Assembly (NCBI RefSeq): GCF_045679555.1
Contig: NC_092094.1
Location: forward strand, 15,266,612 to 15,330,611
DNA length: 64,000 bases
Origin: Salvelinus alpinus
Lineage: Eukaryota > Chordata > Actinopteri > Salmoniformes > Salmonidae
Direction of reading: 5' to 3'
Positions 46,990-59,833 of the stretch are shown one piece after another. Under the pieces are notes generated by a model. It saw nothing but the letters and a program-made list of their open reading frames with translations, ran no database searches and had not been told where the DNA came from. Both the position numbers and the translations under genes were made by a program. Position 1 is the stretch's first letter. The number at the start of each line of letters is the position of its first letter.

Positions 46990-48243
46990 GGACAACAAAA
47001 CTTTTAAATTAATTGAAAATGAGACATGGCAATCTGCACAAAGGAAAAAAAGCCATTTTTAAACAATGGATGATCTTTTCTTAGTAATCTACTTGAGAAC
47101 CATTTAGGATTCAAGTAAAACTTTTGTATAAGTGAAGCTTTTAGAGAGAGGTTTAGTGCTTTTATATTTAATAATCTCAACCCACCGAGTTCATATTCAT
47201 TATATAGATAGGCATGGTTTATCATGTCCAGTTTAGCATCCCAGCAAAAGTGAAATATTTTTTGCTCATATGAATTGAAAAACGAATCATCAGGAGTAGG
47301 CAGCGCCATAAGTAAATGAGTAAACTGAGATATGACTAAGGAGTTCCTCAGTGCAATTTTTCCATAAATAGACAGGTTGAAGGATCTTGTCTATTTCTTC
47401 TAGTTTTCTATTTAAATTAATTGTGGAGAGCTCATTTATATATTTTGTGATATGAATACCAAGTATGTCTACTTCACCGTCGGCCCATTATATAGGTAAA
47501 CTGCAGGGTAATGTAAAAGTTGTATTTTTTAAAGATCCAATACATAATACTGTACACTTATCATAATTAGGTTTTAGTCCAAAGAGTCCAGAAAAGTGAT
47601 CTGGATCTTCAATGAGACATTGCAGGGATCTAGCTTGCGGATTTAATATGAAACTTGAGTTATCGGCATACATGGTCACCTTTGTTTTTAAGCCTTGGAT
47701 TTCTAATCCTCTAATGTTGTTATTTGATCTGATTTTAATAGCTAGCATTTCAATGGCCATAATGAATAGATACGGTGACATCGGACACCCTTGTTTAACT
47801 CCTTGTCACGTATACTCCCTCTCCGGCCTCTAGGTCATCAGGCTGCTGATTATCTCGCACACCTTTCACCATCGTCTCGCGCAGCTGCACCTCATGACAC
47901 CCACCTGGACTCCATCACCTCCTTGATCATCTTCCCTATATCTGTCACTCCCCTTGGTTCTTTCCTCAGGTGTTATTGTCTCTGTTTTCATGTCGGTGCA
48001 TTGTTTGTGTTACGTGTTTATTGTTTCATTTATTTATTAAAACACTCACTCCCTGAACTTCCTTCCCGACTCTCAGCGCACTAGTTACACTCCGCTTGAC
48101 AATTCAAAACTCTCTGAGAAGTAGCCGTTATTTACTATTTTACACCTGGGGTTGCTTAACATTACTTTTACCCATTTTATAAGAGAGTCACCGAAGTCTT
48201 ACTTTATCAAAGACCTTTTCAAAATCCGCTGTGAATACCAGAC
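46990..48243 (-). mobile_element. L1-type LINE fragment, interrupted by a solo LTR
   Basis: The minus strand encodes L1-like reverse transcriptase pieces: a region around 48,200 with the FEKxFDKV block, then CPLSPYLFIMAIEMLAIKIR and VTMYADNSSFIL (the usual YADD is YADN here), and a C-terminal piece FNSYEQKIFHFCWDAK and ELGGLRLLNIKALN. It is truncated at both ends, and an LTR sits between the first two blocks. Confidence 0.8.
47804..48089 (+). mobile_element. solo LTR in the L1 fragment
   Basis: 286 bp from TGTCACGTATACTCC to GCACTAGTTACA. Flanks are CTCCT (47799-47803) and CTCCG (48090-48094), a 5-bp duplication with one change. Its length and interior differ from the other LTRs. Confidence 0.82.
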
Positions 48244-48249
48244 TGTTAG

Positions 48250-49130
48250 CATGCAGGGACAGAGAGGACAACTTCAGACAGTTCAGTGGAAAGACCAGCC
48301 TGAGGTAGACCACAGATTTAGGATCAAATTACTCAAATCCTAACCTTAACCATAAAGAAATATAATCTGCATGACCCTGGACTAGCAGTTAGGGACAACT
48401 TCTATGAAGTTGCTGTGGTAGTAGACGATGCACTTTATGTACCAGTTAAATTATCAAGTTCCTCACTGGACACAGTCACAAGGACACATGACCAACTATG
48501 GACATCACTCGTCCATCCTGACACTAAGGTCACAACTATTCAGGAAACCCTCTGAGGTAATGAGGGAATTCAGTTGAAGTTTACTGAATGATGAAAGTTC
48601 CTTTACAGTAAATGGGGAACAATCTTTCCTCCCATCTCTGAGAGATCAGTCTCTTAGTCATCTCACTCAAGAGTGACCCACAGAGATGCATGTAATGGAA
48701 TCTGGAGTGACAGATATGAACACAGGGTGTCCCATTTTCACAATGGGCAGTAGATGTGCCTTACAGAGTGGTCATCCAGAGCAACTGTGTGGTTTACAGA
48801 CGGGTGGGTGGTGTGCATAGCCACAGGAAGTAGTTTGGGGTGGGGGTGCTGCAATTTGGAGAAGGGGGGATGCATAAAAAATATTTGCCCGCGCTGAAGA
48901 TGTTTATATTGGTCTGCTAATACAGGACTATAGTAAAGGCCCAATGTATTTGAGTGTTTACCAGCATTTGTAACTTGCGTCTAATAATTATCTGTACAAA
49001 ACAGTTAATCTCATAATACTTGCGGAATATAAAAATACTTGCTTGATATATGTTTTCCAGTTTCTTGAAATACCTTGGAAATGCAACTTATTTCTATGTG
49101 AAAACTGTATTGGTCTATTCATTCCTTTTC
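48250..49130. other. intergenic, low-confidence repeat traces
   Basis: A stretch at 48,880-48,945 (GCGCTGAAGATGTTTATATT with GGTCTGCTAATACAG) is similar to 49,706-49,745, so both belong to an unnamed dispersed repeat. No gene is seen. Confidence 0.4.
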
Positions 49131-49137
49131 CATTGTA

Positions 49138-49268
49138 ATAGACGCTGTTATCCAGAGCAACTTACAGTAGTGAGTGCATACATTTTCATATTTTTTGTAC
49201 TAGCCCCTGTGGGAATCGAACGCGCAACCCTAGCATTGCAAGCACCATGCTCTACCAACTGAGCTACA
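49138..49268 (-). mobile_element. tRNA-derived SINE with L2-like tail
   Basis: The minus strand CTGTAGCTCAGTTGGTAGAG is an A box and GCGTTCGATTCCCAC is a B box, followed by the tail TAAGTTGCTCTGGATAACAG. Confidence 0.85.
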
Positions 49269-49269
49269 G

Positions 49270-50380
49270 TACATCATCACATCACATCATCACAAACCAC
49301 TTGATGTCTCAATGTACTCAATTACTCTACTGTGCTTTGTATTCATTAATGGCGATGGAAAGTCTACAGGTACAAACCTAGATGACCAGCCTATGTACAT
49401 TACAGTAATGTACATTTATGTGGTTTGTAAGGATGGTAAATAAATACTGCACAAAAAGAGCTTGTTTTTTATGTTATTTGATCAAGAAAAATATTTAATT
49501 TGATGTGGATGTTTTGTATCTTTGCCAATAACTTTACACCTTTTGATGTAAATGTTTGAGGGCAGGGTTTTGTTCTTTCTAGACTCCATTAGAATGACAA
49601 TTTCAGAGAAAGGGGCAGGGCAACAACTCCAACTATTGAATCCTGAAAGATACTGTTCTTAGTTCTACAACTACCTTTTGGAGATGCTGGGGAAAAAGTT
49701 TTTGCTGCGCTACAGAGTCTATATCGGTCCGCTAATAAAGGCCCAGTCAAAACTTTTGTGAAAAACCTTATATTTAAAAAAATATATATATATTTTTTAT
49801 TCATATACATTTTTTAATTCAGATTTTTCAGGGGGTACTGCAGCACCCTCAGCACCCCTACTTCCCGCGGCAATGGTGGTGGGTGGCATTAGCTGCTGTA
49901 ACATCACTTCCGGGGTGTCATTTACCCATTATTTTATAGGGGGCACGAAGTACATGAGGATGGAGGGTCTGTATTGAGCTCTCTGTATCCTCCTGACTGG
50001 TGTTTGTTTTTTTAAAGAAGCTGAATATGCTTCTTTGCATCTCTGCAAAAATCTGGGTAAAAGATTGAAAGGAAAGTGAGTCTTATTCATGACATTTAGT
50101 AATTTCTAGGGGAAGTCGTGAAGAGGGCACGACAAAGCCTATTCCCATTACTGTGGAATATATTGCTTTCTTGTTCTGGACACTTCTCCCAGTCATGGTT
50201 AGGGTTGGAACTGCCTCTCTGGGTGTTCTGATGCTTCTAGTTTGGAGTTGTATGCTCATGATAACATAGCTACAGTATTTCACCTTTTCATGTGTATATT
50301 ATTGCTTACTAGGTGTGTCCAATTTGGTAACCACTCCCTCTTCTAATTAGGGCTAATTGGAAAAGCCTTTCAAAAGAGGA
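49270..50380. other. intergenic, no gene seen
   Basis: AT-rich, with one trace of the dispersed repeat noted at 48,880. No exon is recognised. Confidence 0.35.
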
Positions 50381-50401
50381 CATTGTATTCTCTTTTTTCT
50401 G

Positions 50402-50445
50402 TACTCCCTGACGAAGGCCATGCAGCCGAAACGCGTCGGTTTTTA
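50402..50445 (+). ncRNA. hammerhead-like ribozyme core, possibly from a Penelope-like element
   Basis: CTGACGA (50408-50414), a short GGC/GCC stem, GAAA and then C-GC-GTC reproduce the order of the hammerhead core, with a two-base-pair helix III as reported for Penelope-like retroelements. An extra A after CTGACGA spoils helix II and helix I is weak, so activity is doubtful. No Penelope reverse transcriptase is seen nearby. Confidence 0.3.
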
Positions 50446-50539
50446 AACAACTTTGTTTCTATTGAACATGCCATACTAATAAAGGCATTTTAATTAATTA
50501 TATGAAGAGTGCCTTGGTCCTCCTTTCTTTTTGAAAGCC

Positions 50540-51395
<856 letters not shown>

Positions 51396-51819
51396 CTAGC
51401 AACCTTTTTGTTTTTGTCTAAATAGTTAGACAAGCTACTCTAACTTGATTGATAGCCTGAAGTGGCTTGGTAGCTAGTTAAAATTTTGGGAAATGAGATG
51501 AGATAGTCATTCAAAAATAATTGAAAATACTATTATTGGACACAGAGTGAGTCCATGCACCTTATTATGTGACTTGTTAAGCACATTTTTAATCCTGAAT
51601 TTATTTAGACGTGCCATAACAAAGGGGTTGAATATTTATTTAAACCCCTTTATTCATTTCAGCTTTTCATGTTTTATTATTTTCAAAAATATTCTAAAAA
51701 CATAATTCCACTTTGACATTATGGGGTATTGTGTGTAGATCAGATACACAAAATCTCAATTTTATCCATTTAAATTTCTGGCTGTAATGCAACAAAATGT
51801 GTGAAAAGTCAAGGGGTGT

Positions 51820-52601
51820 TGTCACGTTCTGACCATAGTTCTTGTATGTTTTACTTGTTTTACATTTACGTCATTTAGCAGACGCTCTTATCCAGAGCGA
51901 CTTACAGTAGAGTGCATACATTTTATTACATTTTTACATACTGAGACAAGGATATCCCTACCGGCCAAGAGCAGACGCTCTTATCCAGAGCGACTTACAG
52001 TAGAGTGCATACATTTTAACATACTGAGACAAGGATATCCCTACCGGCCAAACCCTCCCTACCGGCCAAACCCTCCCTAACCCGGACGACGCTATGCCAA
52101 TTGTGCGTCGCCCCACGGATCTCCCGGTTGCGGCCGGCTGCGACAGAGCCTGGGCGCGAACCCAGCCCAGCCTGGGCGCGAACCCAGAGACTCTGGTGGC
52201 GCAGCTAGCACTGCGATGCAGTGCCCTAGACCACTGCGCCACCCGGGAGACGTTTTAGTGTTGGTCAGGACGTGAGCTGGGTGGGCATTCTATGTTGTGT
52301 GTCTAGTTTGTCTGTTTCTATGTTTGGCCTAATATGGTTCTCAATCAGAGGCAGGTGTTTTGTGTTGTCTCTGATTGGGAATCATATTTAGGTGGCTTGT
52401 TTTGTGTTGGGATTTTGTGGGTGGTTGTTTCCTGTCTTTGTGTTCGTTTCACCAGAGAGGACTGTTTCGGTTTGCCACATTTGTTATTTTGTTATTTGTA
52501 AGTGTTCACGTTATTCGTTCATTAAATCATGTTGAGCACGAACTACGCTGCGTCTTGGTCCGATCCCTCTTCAGACGAAGAGGAGGAAGGCTGCCGTTAC
52601 A
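51820..52601 (+). mobile_element. solo LTR (family C), with a SINE inside
   Basis: Runs from TGTCACGTTCTGACC to GCTGCCGTTACA, with a 5-bp duplication GGTGT (51815-51819, 52602-52606). Near its 3' end a start codon at 52529 opens MLSTNYAASWSDPSSDEEEE, the same acidic N-terminus type as in elements A and B. Confidence 0.88.
51862..52251 (-). mobile_element. salmonid tRNA-derived SINE inserted in the solo LTR
   Basis: Minus strand: CTCCCGGGTGGCGCAGTGGT (A box), GGGTTCGCGCCCAGG (B-box region, duplicated), and an L2-like tail present twice (GTCGCTCTGGATAAGAGCGT). The target duplication is GTTTT (51857-51861 and 52252-52256). Confidence 0.88.
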
Positions 52602-52639
52602 GGTGTGAATACTTTCTGAAGGCACTTTAATCGGATTAT

Positions 52640-53040
52640 TAAAAAAACGTTAAGTATAATCAGTTACATTATCAGCTAAAATATTGTAATCCGATTACAG
52701 ATACTTTTGAAAAACAAGATGATTACTTCTAGCCTACTTTAAATTCAGAAAGCATGTTTGCAAGAAAAAAAAATGCATTATGACACCTTTCAGTTTTTTT
52801 CAATGACATTCAATTCAGCACTGAATAAAGGCCACGTTTAGGTTTGTTCCACCGGAGCGAGTCTGACCTCAAATCAGACCATTATGATGACACACCAAAT
52901 CAAATGTTATTGGTCATATACACATATTTACAGATGTTATTGTGGGTGTAGCAAAATGATTGTGTTCCTAGCTCCAACCAAATGAGTTTGATGGATTAGT
53001 AAATGTAACGGATTACATTTAGAAAGTAACCTTGGTGCTG
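52640..53040. repeat. dispersed repeat remnants upstream of lgr5
   Basis: Contains TGTAATCCGATTACAGATAC and AACGGATTACATTTAGAAAG, and a CAAATCAAATGTTATTGGTC stretch typical of common salmonid repeats. No coding sequence. Confidence 0.45.
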
Positions 53041-53420
53041 AAGAGGAGGAAGAGTGCAATCTCAGACTCACCTCCAGGCAGCTCTGCTTCCATCAGGCTC
53101 TACAATTCTTTGAGAAAGAAGGCCTGCAATAAGAGTGAGGTATTTTAATACACCACAAGATGGTAGCAATCTACAGAAGTCTACAGTAGCCCACACTGAC
53201 ACATGGTATTAATACTGTATGGTAATAACAGTACAATGTGGGCTCCTCCTCCCTACTCTACCTTTTGCCCACATCTGTCTATTATTGAATGGGCTTCGTC
53301 ATGATGCGCCGTGCCATGAATGTTGCTTTACTCTAGCCAGGCAAGCCATTGCAAAGAAACCAAGAGGGGACAAGTCCAAGACTAGTTAAACAACTGCAAA
53401 GTGTTCTCTGAAAAACATTT

Positions 53421-53641
53421 ATGTGTATGGTTATTATGTGTTTTCTTGCAACTACTATGCTCACTTTTCTGCTTGGAGTGGCGGACTGCGCGGGAACAGA
53501 ACAGACCGGGGTTCTTGACACCGACACGGACTGCCCGTCCCTTTGTAACTGTGAAGATGACGGCATGCTTCTGCGCGTGGACTGTGTGGACCTCGGTCTC
53601 GCGGAGTTGCCGTCAAAATTGAGCGTATTTACTTCCTACCT
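53421..53641 (+). CDS. lgr5: leucine-rich repeat G-protein-coupled receptor 5, exon 1
   Basis: Exon 1 of an R-spondin receptor that potentiates Wnt signalling at the plasma membrane. It encodes the signal peptide MCMVIMCFLATTMLTFLLGV, then the LRR N-terminal cysteine cap DCPSLCNCEDDGMLLRVDC and LGLAELPSKLSVFTSYL. It ends CT|GTAAGT at 53641. The cap matches human LGR5 (HCHCEPDGRMLLRVDC, LGLSELPSNLSVFTSYL as recalled) far better than LGR4 or LGR6. Human LGR5 also lies near PTPRB on chromosome 12, which supports the call. The start at 53421 is preferred because it gives a full signal peptide; Met at 53436 is an alternative. Later exons lie beyond 64,000, so intron 1 is longer than 10 kb. Confidence 0.9.
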
Positions 53642-54010
53642 GTAAGTTTCAATTATATTCATAACTTGTTCGTGTGCTGGCAACTGTTGCGAGTGTAAAA
53701 TGTACTGTATTATGGATGCTCTCCATACACGTTTGCACCTGTCTTTTCAGCAGGGGATAAAACACTAAATACCCACGCTAAAACAAGCAACCCTGCAGGT
53801 TCTCTCGGAAGTCTGTATAGTTCTACTGTGAGGACACTCTGACCCTATCCGTGCCAGCCTTGAGTAGGATTACTGGAATGGTTCTTGACAAGAGTTGAAA
53901 GACCAAAGGACTGACCTCTTTCTGAGCCAGGTCACAGACATGACATCCAAATATCAGAACATTCACTACATACTTTTGATTGTTGATGTTTGTGTGTGTG
54001 TGTGTGTGTC

Positions 54011-54632
54011 AGTGGCGATTTTAGCATGTCATTTTTGGTGGGGCAAACTCCCAGATTCTTTTACAGTATTTTCCCTGTACACCAAATCAGAACCATTGGA
54101 TAAGTAAAGGGGGCATATAAGCAGACAATGAAAAGCAGGCTACTGGTTGCTTTGCACTGCTTGTAGTTTGCCACTGATTCCTTCCAAACAACTCATTGTT
54201 GAATTTGCGATTTCCAAATTGTTGTGTAATCTTTATGTCCAATGGACGATGAGCACCGATACATTTTATCTATAATTTCTCTTCATATGACAAGGATTAA
54301 AAAGGATTTGCCAGTATATTGTCGACTTGATTCATGATAATGACTGCTAGCTAAGACTTTGAAAGTAAGATGTTGACAGTCCAATCAAAACTACTGTACA
54401 TATGACGTGATTTGATATCATTTTATCTGTGGCCAATGATTTTGAGCCTTATTGGAAGAGCACTTGTAATCTAACTCTATGGCAGGACCCAAAGGGCTGA
54501 CATTTTGGATGTCTACCCTTACTAAGGACATAAACTTCACAAACTTCCCCATGAGTGACAGAACACTGAACCAATCACGGCGCAATGCTCCTATTTTTTG
54601 CTGGCTCGCCCCACCACCACAGAAGCACTGAG
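54011..54632. repeat. unclassified DNA transposon relic
   Basis: Starts CAGTGGCGATTTTAGC after a (TG)n run and ends near CCCCACCACCACAGAAGCACTG; the ends are weakly inverted (CAGTG...CACTG, GGTGGGGC...GCCCCACC). No transposase. Confidence 0.4.
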
Positions 54633-54650
54633 CTAGGTTGAAACACCTGC

Positions 54651-54921
54651 TGTCACGGCCGTCAAAAGAAGTGGACCAAAGCGCAAGCTTATAGAGTTAA
54701 CAAAGTTAACTACCCACACTTAAAGGAGGGGAAAGGGCTACCTAAGTATGGTTCCCAATCAGAGACAACGATAGACAGCTGTCCCTGATTGAGAACCATA
54801 CCCAGCCAGAACATAGAAATAAGGAAACATAGAAAACAAAACATAGAATGCCCACCCCAAATCACACCCTGACCAAACCAAATAGAGACATAAAAAGGCT
54901 CTCTAAGGTCAGGGCGTGACA
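54651..54921 (-). mobile_element. solo LTR (family B-like)
   Basis: 271 bp. The minus strand runs from TGTCACGCCCTGACC to GGCCGTGACA, with a perfect 5-bp duplication CCTGC (54646-54650, 54922-54926). It shares long stretches with the LTRs of element B (GGTATGGTTCTCAATCAGGG). Confidence 0.92.
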
Positions 54922-54939
54922 CCTGCATTTTGGGCCATG

Positions 54940-55276
54940 TGTAAAGCGTCTGTGTGTAGCTGGTGGGATGAGTCAGGCGCAGGACAGCAGATATGAGTAA
55001 TGAAAGCAATTTTACTCAAATATATCACAATACACGTCATATAAATACAAGGCCACAAATACGGACCGCAATACAAAAACATTTACTCACAAACATGGGG
55101 GAACAGAGGGTTAAATAATGAACAAGTAATTGGGGGATTGAAACCAGGTGTGTAAGACAAAGACAAAACAAATGGAAAATGAAAAGTGGATCGGCGATGG
55201 CTAGAAGGCCAGTGACGTCGACCGCCGAACGCCGGCCGAACAAGGAGATGGACCGACTTCGGTGGAAGTCGTGACA
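54940..55276 (-). mobile_element. solo LTR (family D)
   Basis: 337 bp. The minus strand runs from TGTCACGACTTCCACC to ACGCTTTACA, with a perfect 5-bp duplication CCATG (54935-54939, 55277-55281). Related to 16483-16858. It lies only 18 bp from the preceding solo LTR. Confidence 0.92.
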
Positions 55277-55429
55277 CCATGTGTGTATGCAGATTTATTA
55301 ACTCAAAGATATATATATATTTTTTTAAATTGTTTGCAACCTGATATGTGACATATATTAATGCCAAAATAACATGCAAAACAGTCAAGCCCCCCCAAAA
55401 AAATATTTTTATATATAAACATAAGATTC

Positions 55430-56390
55430 AACAACTGAGACTTAAACTGAACAAGTTCCACAGACATGTGACTAACAGAAATTGAACAATGTGTCCCTGA
55501 ATAAAGGGGGGGTCTAAATCAAAAGTAACAGTCAGTATCTGGTGTGGCCACCAGATGCACTAAGTACTGCAGTGCATCTCCTCCTCATGGACTAAACCAG
55601 ATTTGCCAGTTCTTGCTGTGAGATGTTACCCCACTTTTCCACCAAGGCACCTGCAAGTTCCCGAACATTTCTGGGGGGAATGGCCCTAGACCTCACCCTC
55701 CGGATCACAATGGGATTGAGATCCGGGCTCTTCGCTGGCCATGGCAGAACACTGACATTCCTGTCTTGCAGGAAATCACGCACAGAACGAGCAGTATGGC
55801 TGGTGGCATTGTCATGCGGGAGGGTCATGTCAGGATGAGCCTGCAGGAAGGGTATCGCATGAGGGAGGAGGATGTCTTCCCTGTAACGCACAGCGTTGAG
55901 ATTGCCTGCAATAACAACAAGCTCAGTCCGATGATGGTGTGACACACCGCCCCAGACCATGACGGACCCTTCACCTCCAAATCGATCCCGCTCCAGAGTA
56001 TAGGCCTCGGTGTAACACTCATTCCTTCGACGATAAAAGTGAATCCAACCATCACCCCTGGTGAGACAAAACCGCAACTCGTCAGTGAAGAGCACTTTTT
56101 GCCAGTCCTGTCTGGTCCAGCGACGGTGGATTTGTGCCCATGATGTCTGGTGAGGACCTTTCCTACAACAGGCCACATCTGCAGTCCTCATGCTTCCTTG
56201 CAGCATGCCTAAGGCACGTTCACTCAGATGAGCAGGGATCCTGGGCATCTTTCTTTCGGTGTTTTTCAGAGTCAGTAGATAGGCCTCTTATGTGTCCTAA
56301 GTTTTCATAACTGTGACCTTAATTGCCTATAATCTGTAAGCTGTTAGTGTCTTAACGACCGTTCCACAGGTGCATGTTCATTAATTGTTT
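55430..56390 (-). mobile_element. Tc1/mariner element with 5'-truncated transposase
   Basis: The minus strand carries a 218-codon open frame (55592-56248) with VLFTDELRF, GGVSHHHRTELVV, LPHDNATSHTARSV and WPAKSPDLNPI. The DNA-binding N-terminus is missing. After SPDLNPI the usual Glu and following WDLLD-type residues are deleted (the sequence jumps to RRVRSRAIPP), so the third catalytic residue is lost. It is inactive, in lgr5 intron 1. Confidence 0.88.
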
Positions 56391-56399
56391 GGTGTTTGG

Positions 56400-58572
56400 T
56401 GTTTTGGTGTGTGTGTGTTTGTGTAAATACACACATGCTGATCTGCTTCATACATACTGTGCTTGTCCATAATAAAGGAATGAAAAAGGACAGCTCATTA
56501 ACCCATTCCCTGCTGGAGACAGCCATGCAGGAACTGGGGGATTTTCATAGGAAATGCTATGGATTCCTGACATATGTACAACATAGCAGATGGTTAACTG
56601 AAAGTTGAAGGCAAAGGGGGTCTTTGTTAGGGACCAGAGGGAACTATGTAGAGAGAGAAGAGAGAGAAAGAAAGAGGGCGAGAGAAAAATAGAGAGAGGA
56701 AATAAAGAGAGGGGGAGAGAGAAAGAGAGAGAAAAGGGGAGAAGGAGAGCGAAAAGGGGAAAGACATCATCCGCCCCATGCTTCTCTGTCACCACTAAAA
56801 GCCTGCGAACAGAATGATTTTGTCAGTCATGTTGCCTGCTTCTCACATTTCACCCTCAGCAGCACTAATGCAATGTTCCTCCAGTGCACATCCAACCATT
56901 TTGATGTTCAATTTATACAAATGTTACGCCATCAAGTTTAAGATTGAAGAATTACGTTCTTTCAGTTTAGACCTGTATAGATTCTTGGTATATGATGTAC
57001 ATTTTTTACAGATACCTTGGCTTCTTAACATCGCACAGTACAACATCACATGTACGGCAGTGCCTAAGGCAGACAGGCTGTCACAGATAGAGATAATCTA
57101 TCTAAATCGATCCATCCCCTCTGGTCCCAGACCATAAGTGTACTGGGGTACTGGCTCATTATGTTAGCTTTCTGTTTTTTGAATGTGCGCATGCATGATA
57201 TTACATTTAAAGAACATTCTGGGTTTATGTGTTTTAGACTTGAGACTATTTGAAAAAGCTTGAAGAGAGATACATTGTAGTTCTAAAAGTTAGGTTCTAG
57301 ACTTCTCTTTGGAAGATTTGAGAAGTCTAAAACATTACAACTGTCTAGGGAGGAAGGGGTTAACAGGGACACGGTGGCACTGTACTAGCATGCTTTGCAT
57401 CATGACACCCTTGCTAATGTCAGAGGGTCTTACTTGTGAAATGTTAAGGACTCCACACAGAATCAACGCCTCATCAACATCGTCCATCCTTTATCTAGAA
57501 AAGGGGGACAAATCCCTCCTTAAATCTTAACAGACACAGTCAGCCCTCATCCCCATGTCCAATTCTTTAGAGATAGTATAGGCCTGCAACTTCCAAAGAC
57601 CACTGGTGTTGCAGTGTTTTATTACAACACATTATAATACAAGGAATTGAACAGAGAACTTTCTTTCTGCTGACATTCCTCTGCAGTATCTACTATTTTC
57701 CTAAGTGGTCCCAATTTCTAGAGCTCGTTCCTTAAATACGCCATGGAAATATCACATTTTATGACCAGTTCTTACCAGATATTGATATTGAAATGATTCC
57801 ATGAAATACATGAAAGAGGACACTGTGCAAATTGTCTTTAGAGGTCATGGTCAACGATCTCCTCTGGGTTTTCAAGGTCCCAAGGCTGCAAGGCCTGACA
57901 GCCAAAGGGACCCAAAACAAAGTCCTCTGCCTAGGGCTGGCTCCGATTAAAAAAAATCTTGGTCGACCAAAAGTCGTCTGTTCTTTTTACCGGTCGATTG
58001 GCCGAAATGTTTAAACATTAATTTTTCCATATATAGACACACCCTATGTGTTTTAATAAAATCAACTATATGCATTGAGCTTGTCTGATGCTTAAAGCTT
58101 AGGATTTGATGAAATAAGACAAATGCCTCAAGAGGGCGCCAGAGATCTAGAAAACCAGAAGAAAAAAAACGGAACTTGACCCAACTACTCTCCTACCAAC
58201 CCTGCTGGCTTTCGCAGATTCTGCTATTACTCTTCTGAAGTTGCCAGTAATAGGCTACATGAGGAGTCGGCAACCTTTCTCATGTGTTATTACAATTTAT
58301 CTTACAATTTCCACCGATCTGCATGCCAGTTATGGTTTTCATATGAACATTTTCGTGAAAGTTTCATTTAATTTATTATAACATCTTCATATCTCAAAAT
58401 CATTGTCATCTGGTTACTCAAAATTCTATCCAAATCTAAATAAAAATAATATAAACCTAAAAAGTATCTTATGTTGCCAACTATGTAAAAATAGCATACA
58501 GAAAGCCAACAAATAAAAACATTGCAGGCTGCAAGTAGAAAGTATCCTGATAAAAATAAATATACTATAAAT
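56400..58572. other. lgr5 intron 1, mostly unassigned
   Basis: A purine-rich tract lies at 56,640-56,765. A dispersed DNA-element trace lies near 57,928-58,060 (TAGGGCTGGCTCCGATTAAA, CTTGGTCGACCAAAAGTCGT). No exon is seen. Confidence 0.4.
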
Positions 58573-58705
58573 GTCACGACTTCCGCCGAAGTCGGCTCCT
58601 CTCCTTGTTCGGGCGGCGTTCGGCGTTCGACGTCACCGGCTTTCTAGCCATCGCCGCTCCATTTTTCATTTATCCATTTGTTTTGTCTTGTTCCCTGCAC
58701 ACCAG
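58573..58705 (+). mobile_element. LTR fragment (family D), cut by Harbinger
   Basis: TGTCACGACTTCCGCC to CCCTGCACACC matches the first 130 bp of the LTRs at 16483 and 54940. It then stops at the Harbinger terminus, so the remainder should lie on the far side beyond 64,000. Confidence 0.8.
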
Positions 58706-59833
58706 GGGCCTGTTGCACAAAACTAGGATAAGGGATTAAGCCAGGATATCTTGGTGATCCTGGCTCAATTGATCCGTAATCCGGTTGCACTAAAGATGGA
58801 TAGGGGGCAGGAGGATATGTTATGGTATAAATTACCATGGAGATTTATTCTGTGGAGCTAGCCTGCTCCAGACCAGGCTAAATTCCAGGATCTATTTAAT
58901 CTCATCCCTAATGTCAGTCAGCAGTCACCACAAATGGAAACCAATAGTTATTTCACTGCTCACTATACATTGTTATCACATATAACTAGACCCACTGTTA
59001 TTATTTAAACATTTGTGATCATTAATTTCAATGATTTTGGATAAAAAATGATTTTTAGATGATGTTGCTATCATTAGATAATTTACAGTTTCCCATAGAC
59101 TATAAGGCTATATATAAAATGATAGAATATTAGGGCCACAGAGGGGAAAAAAACACAAGTCATAATATTGTAACCAGTTGTTTTAAAGGAGGACAGTTGT
59201 TAAAATGACAGATGTGGGGCATTTCGTGAAATTGTACTTCAGTATGGTTTCATAAACAAAGACATGCTGATGTGCCAGAATATTAAGTATCACATTGTCA
59301 TAAGTATCAAAACTGTAAAAACAATATGTAGCTTTTCTGCAGAAAGAACCAGCCTCATAAATTTATGACTTTATCCTTTTTCTTCAGTGTGGCCCTAGTA
59401 CTCTGTCATATAAACAAATACACATTCCATATGAATATAAAAACACAATGTGTAACATTATGTTCCTTTATTGAATAAGGACAAAACAAAGCAGGTAAAC
59501 CATCAGCTCCTTTCGAAACTGAAGTCACAGTGACTCTACAAGATGGAAAGCACAGAATCCAAGCATATTATACAAAATGATACATACACATTCAAAGGTC
59601 TGTATATAACACACCCTGCATGTCTGCACACTAAAATAAATGCAGGACAAATCCATACACATCAACTGAACAGACAAATGAATGGATGCAGTAGCCTCCC
59701 TGCAGCCTTGTATTACACACAGTATACCGCACAAACATCATAAGAGGCCAAATTCGTCAAAAAACGAACCCAAAAAACCCCAAATTCCTCTGCCACCGCA
59801 GGACATATTTAACCAAAATTGAAAGCACACATA

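Larger units (their letters stand above)
51640..52629. mobile_element. Tc1/mariner end fragment, split by an LTR
   Basis: The left part (TTCCACTTTGACATTATGGG, AAAATGTGTGAAAAGTCAAG) and the right part (GTGAATACTTTCTGAAGGCA) are continuous Tc1 end sequence separated by a solo LTR. Confidence 0.75.

Noticed and set aside
49138..49268. A possible tRNA gene (A and B boxes on the minus strand)
   Set aside because: No full cloverleaf; an L2-like tail follows, so it is a tRNA-derived SINE. The same applies to 25128, 25186, 46600 and 51862.
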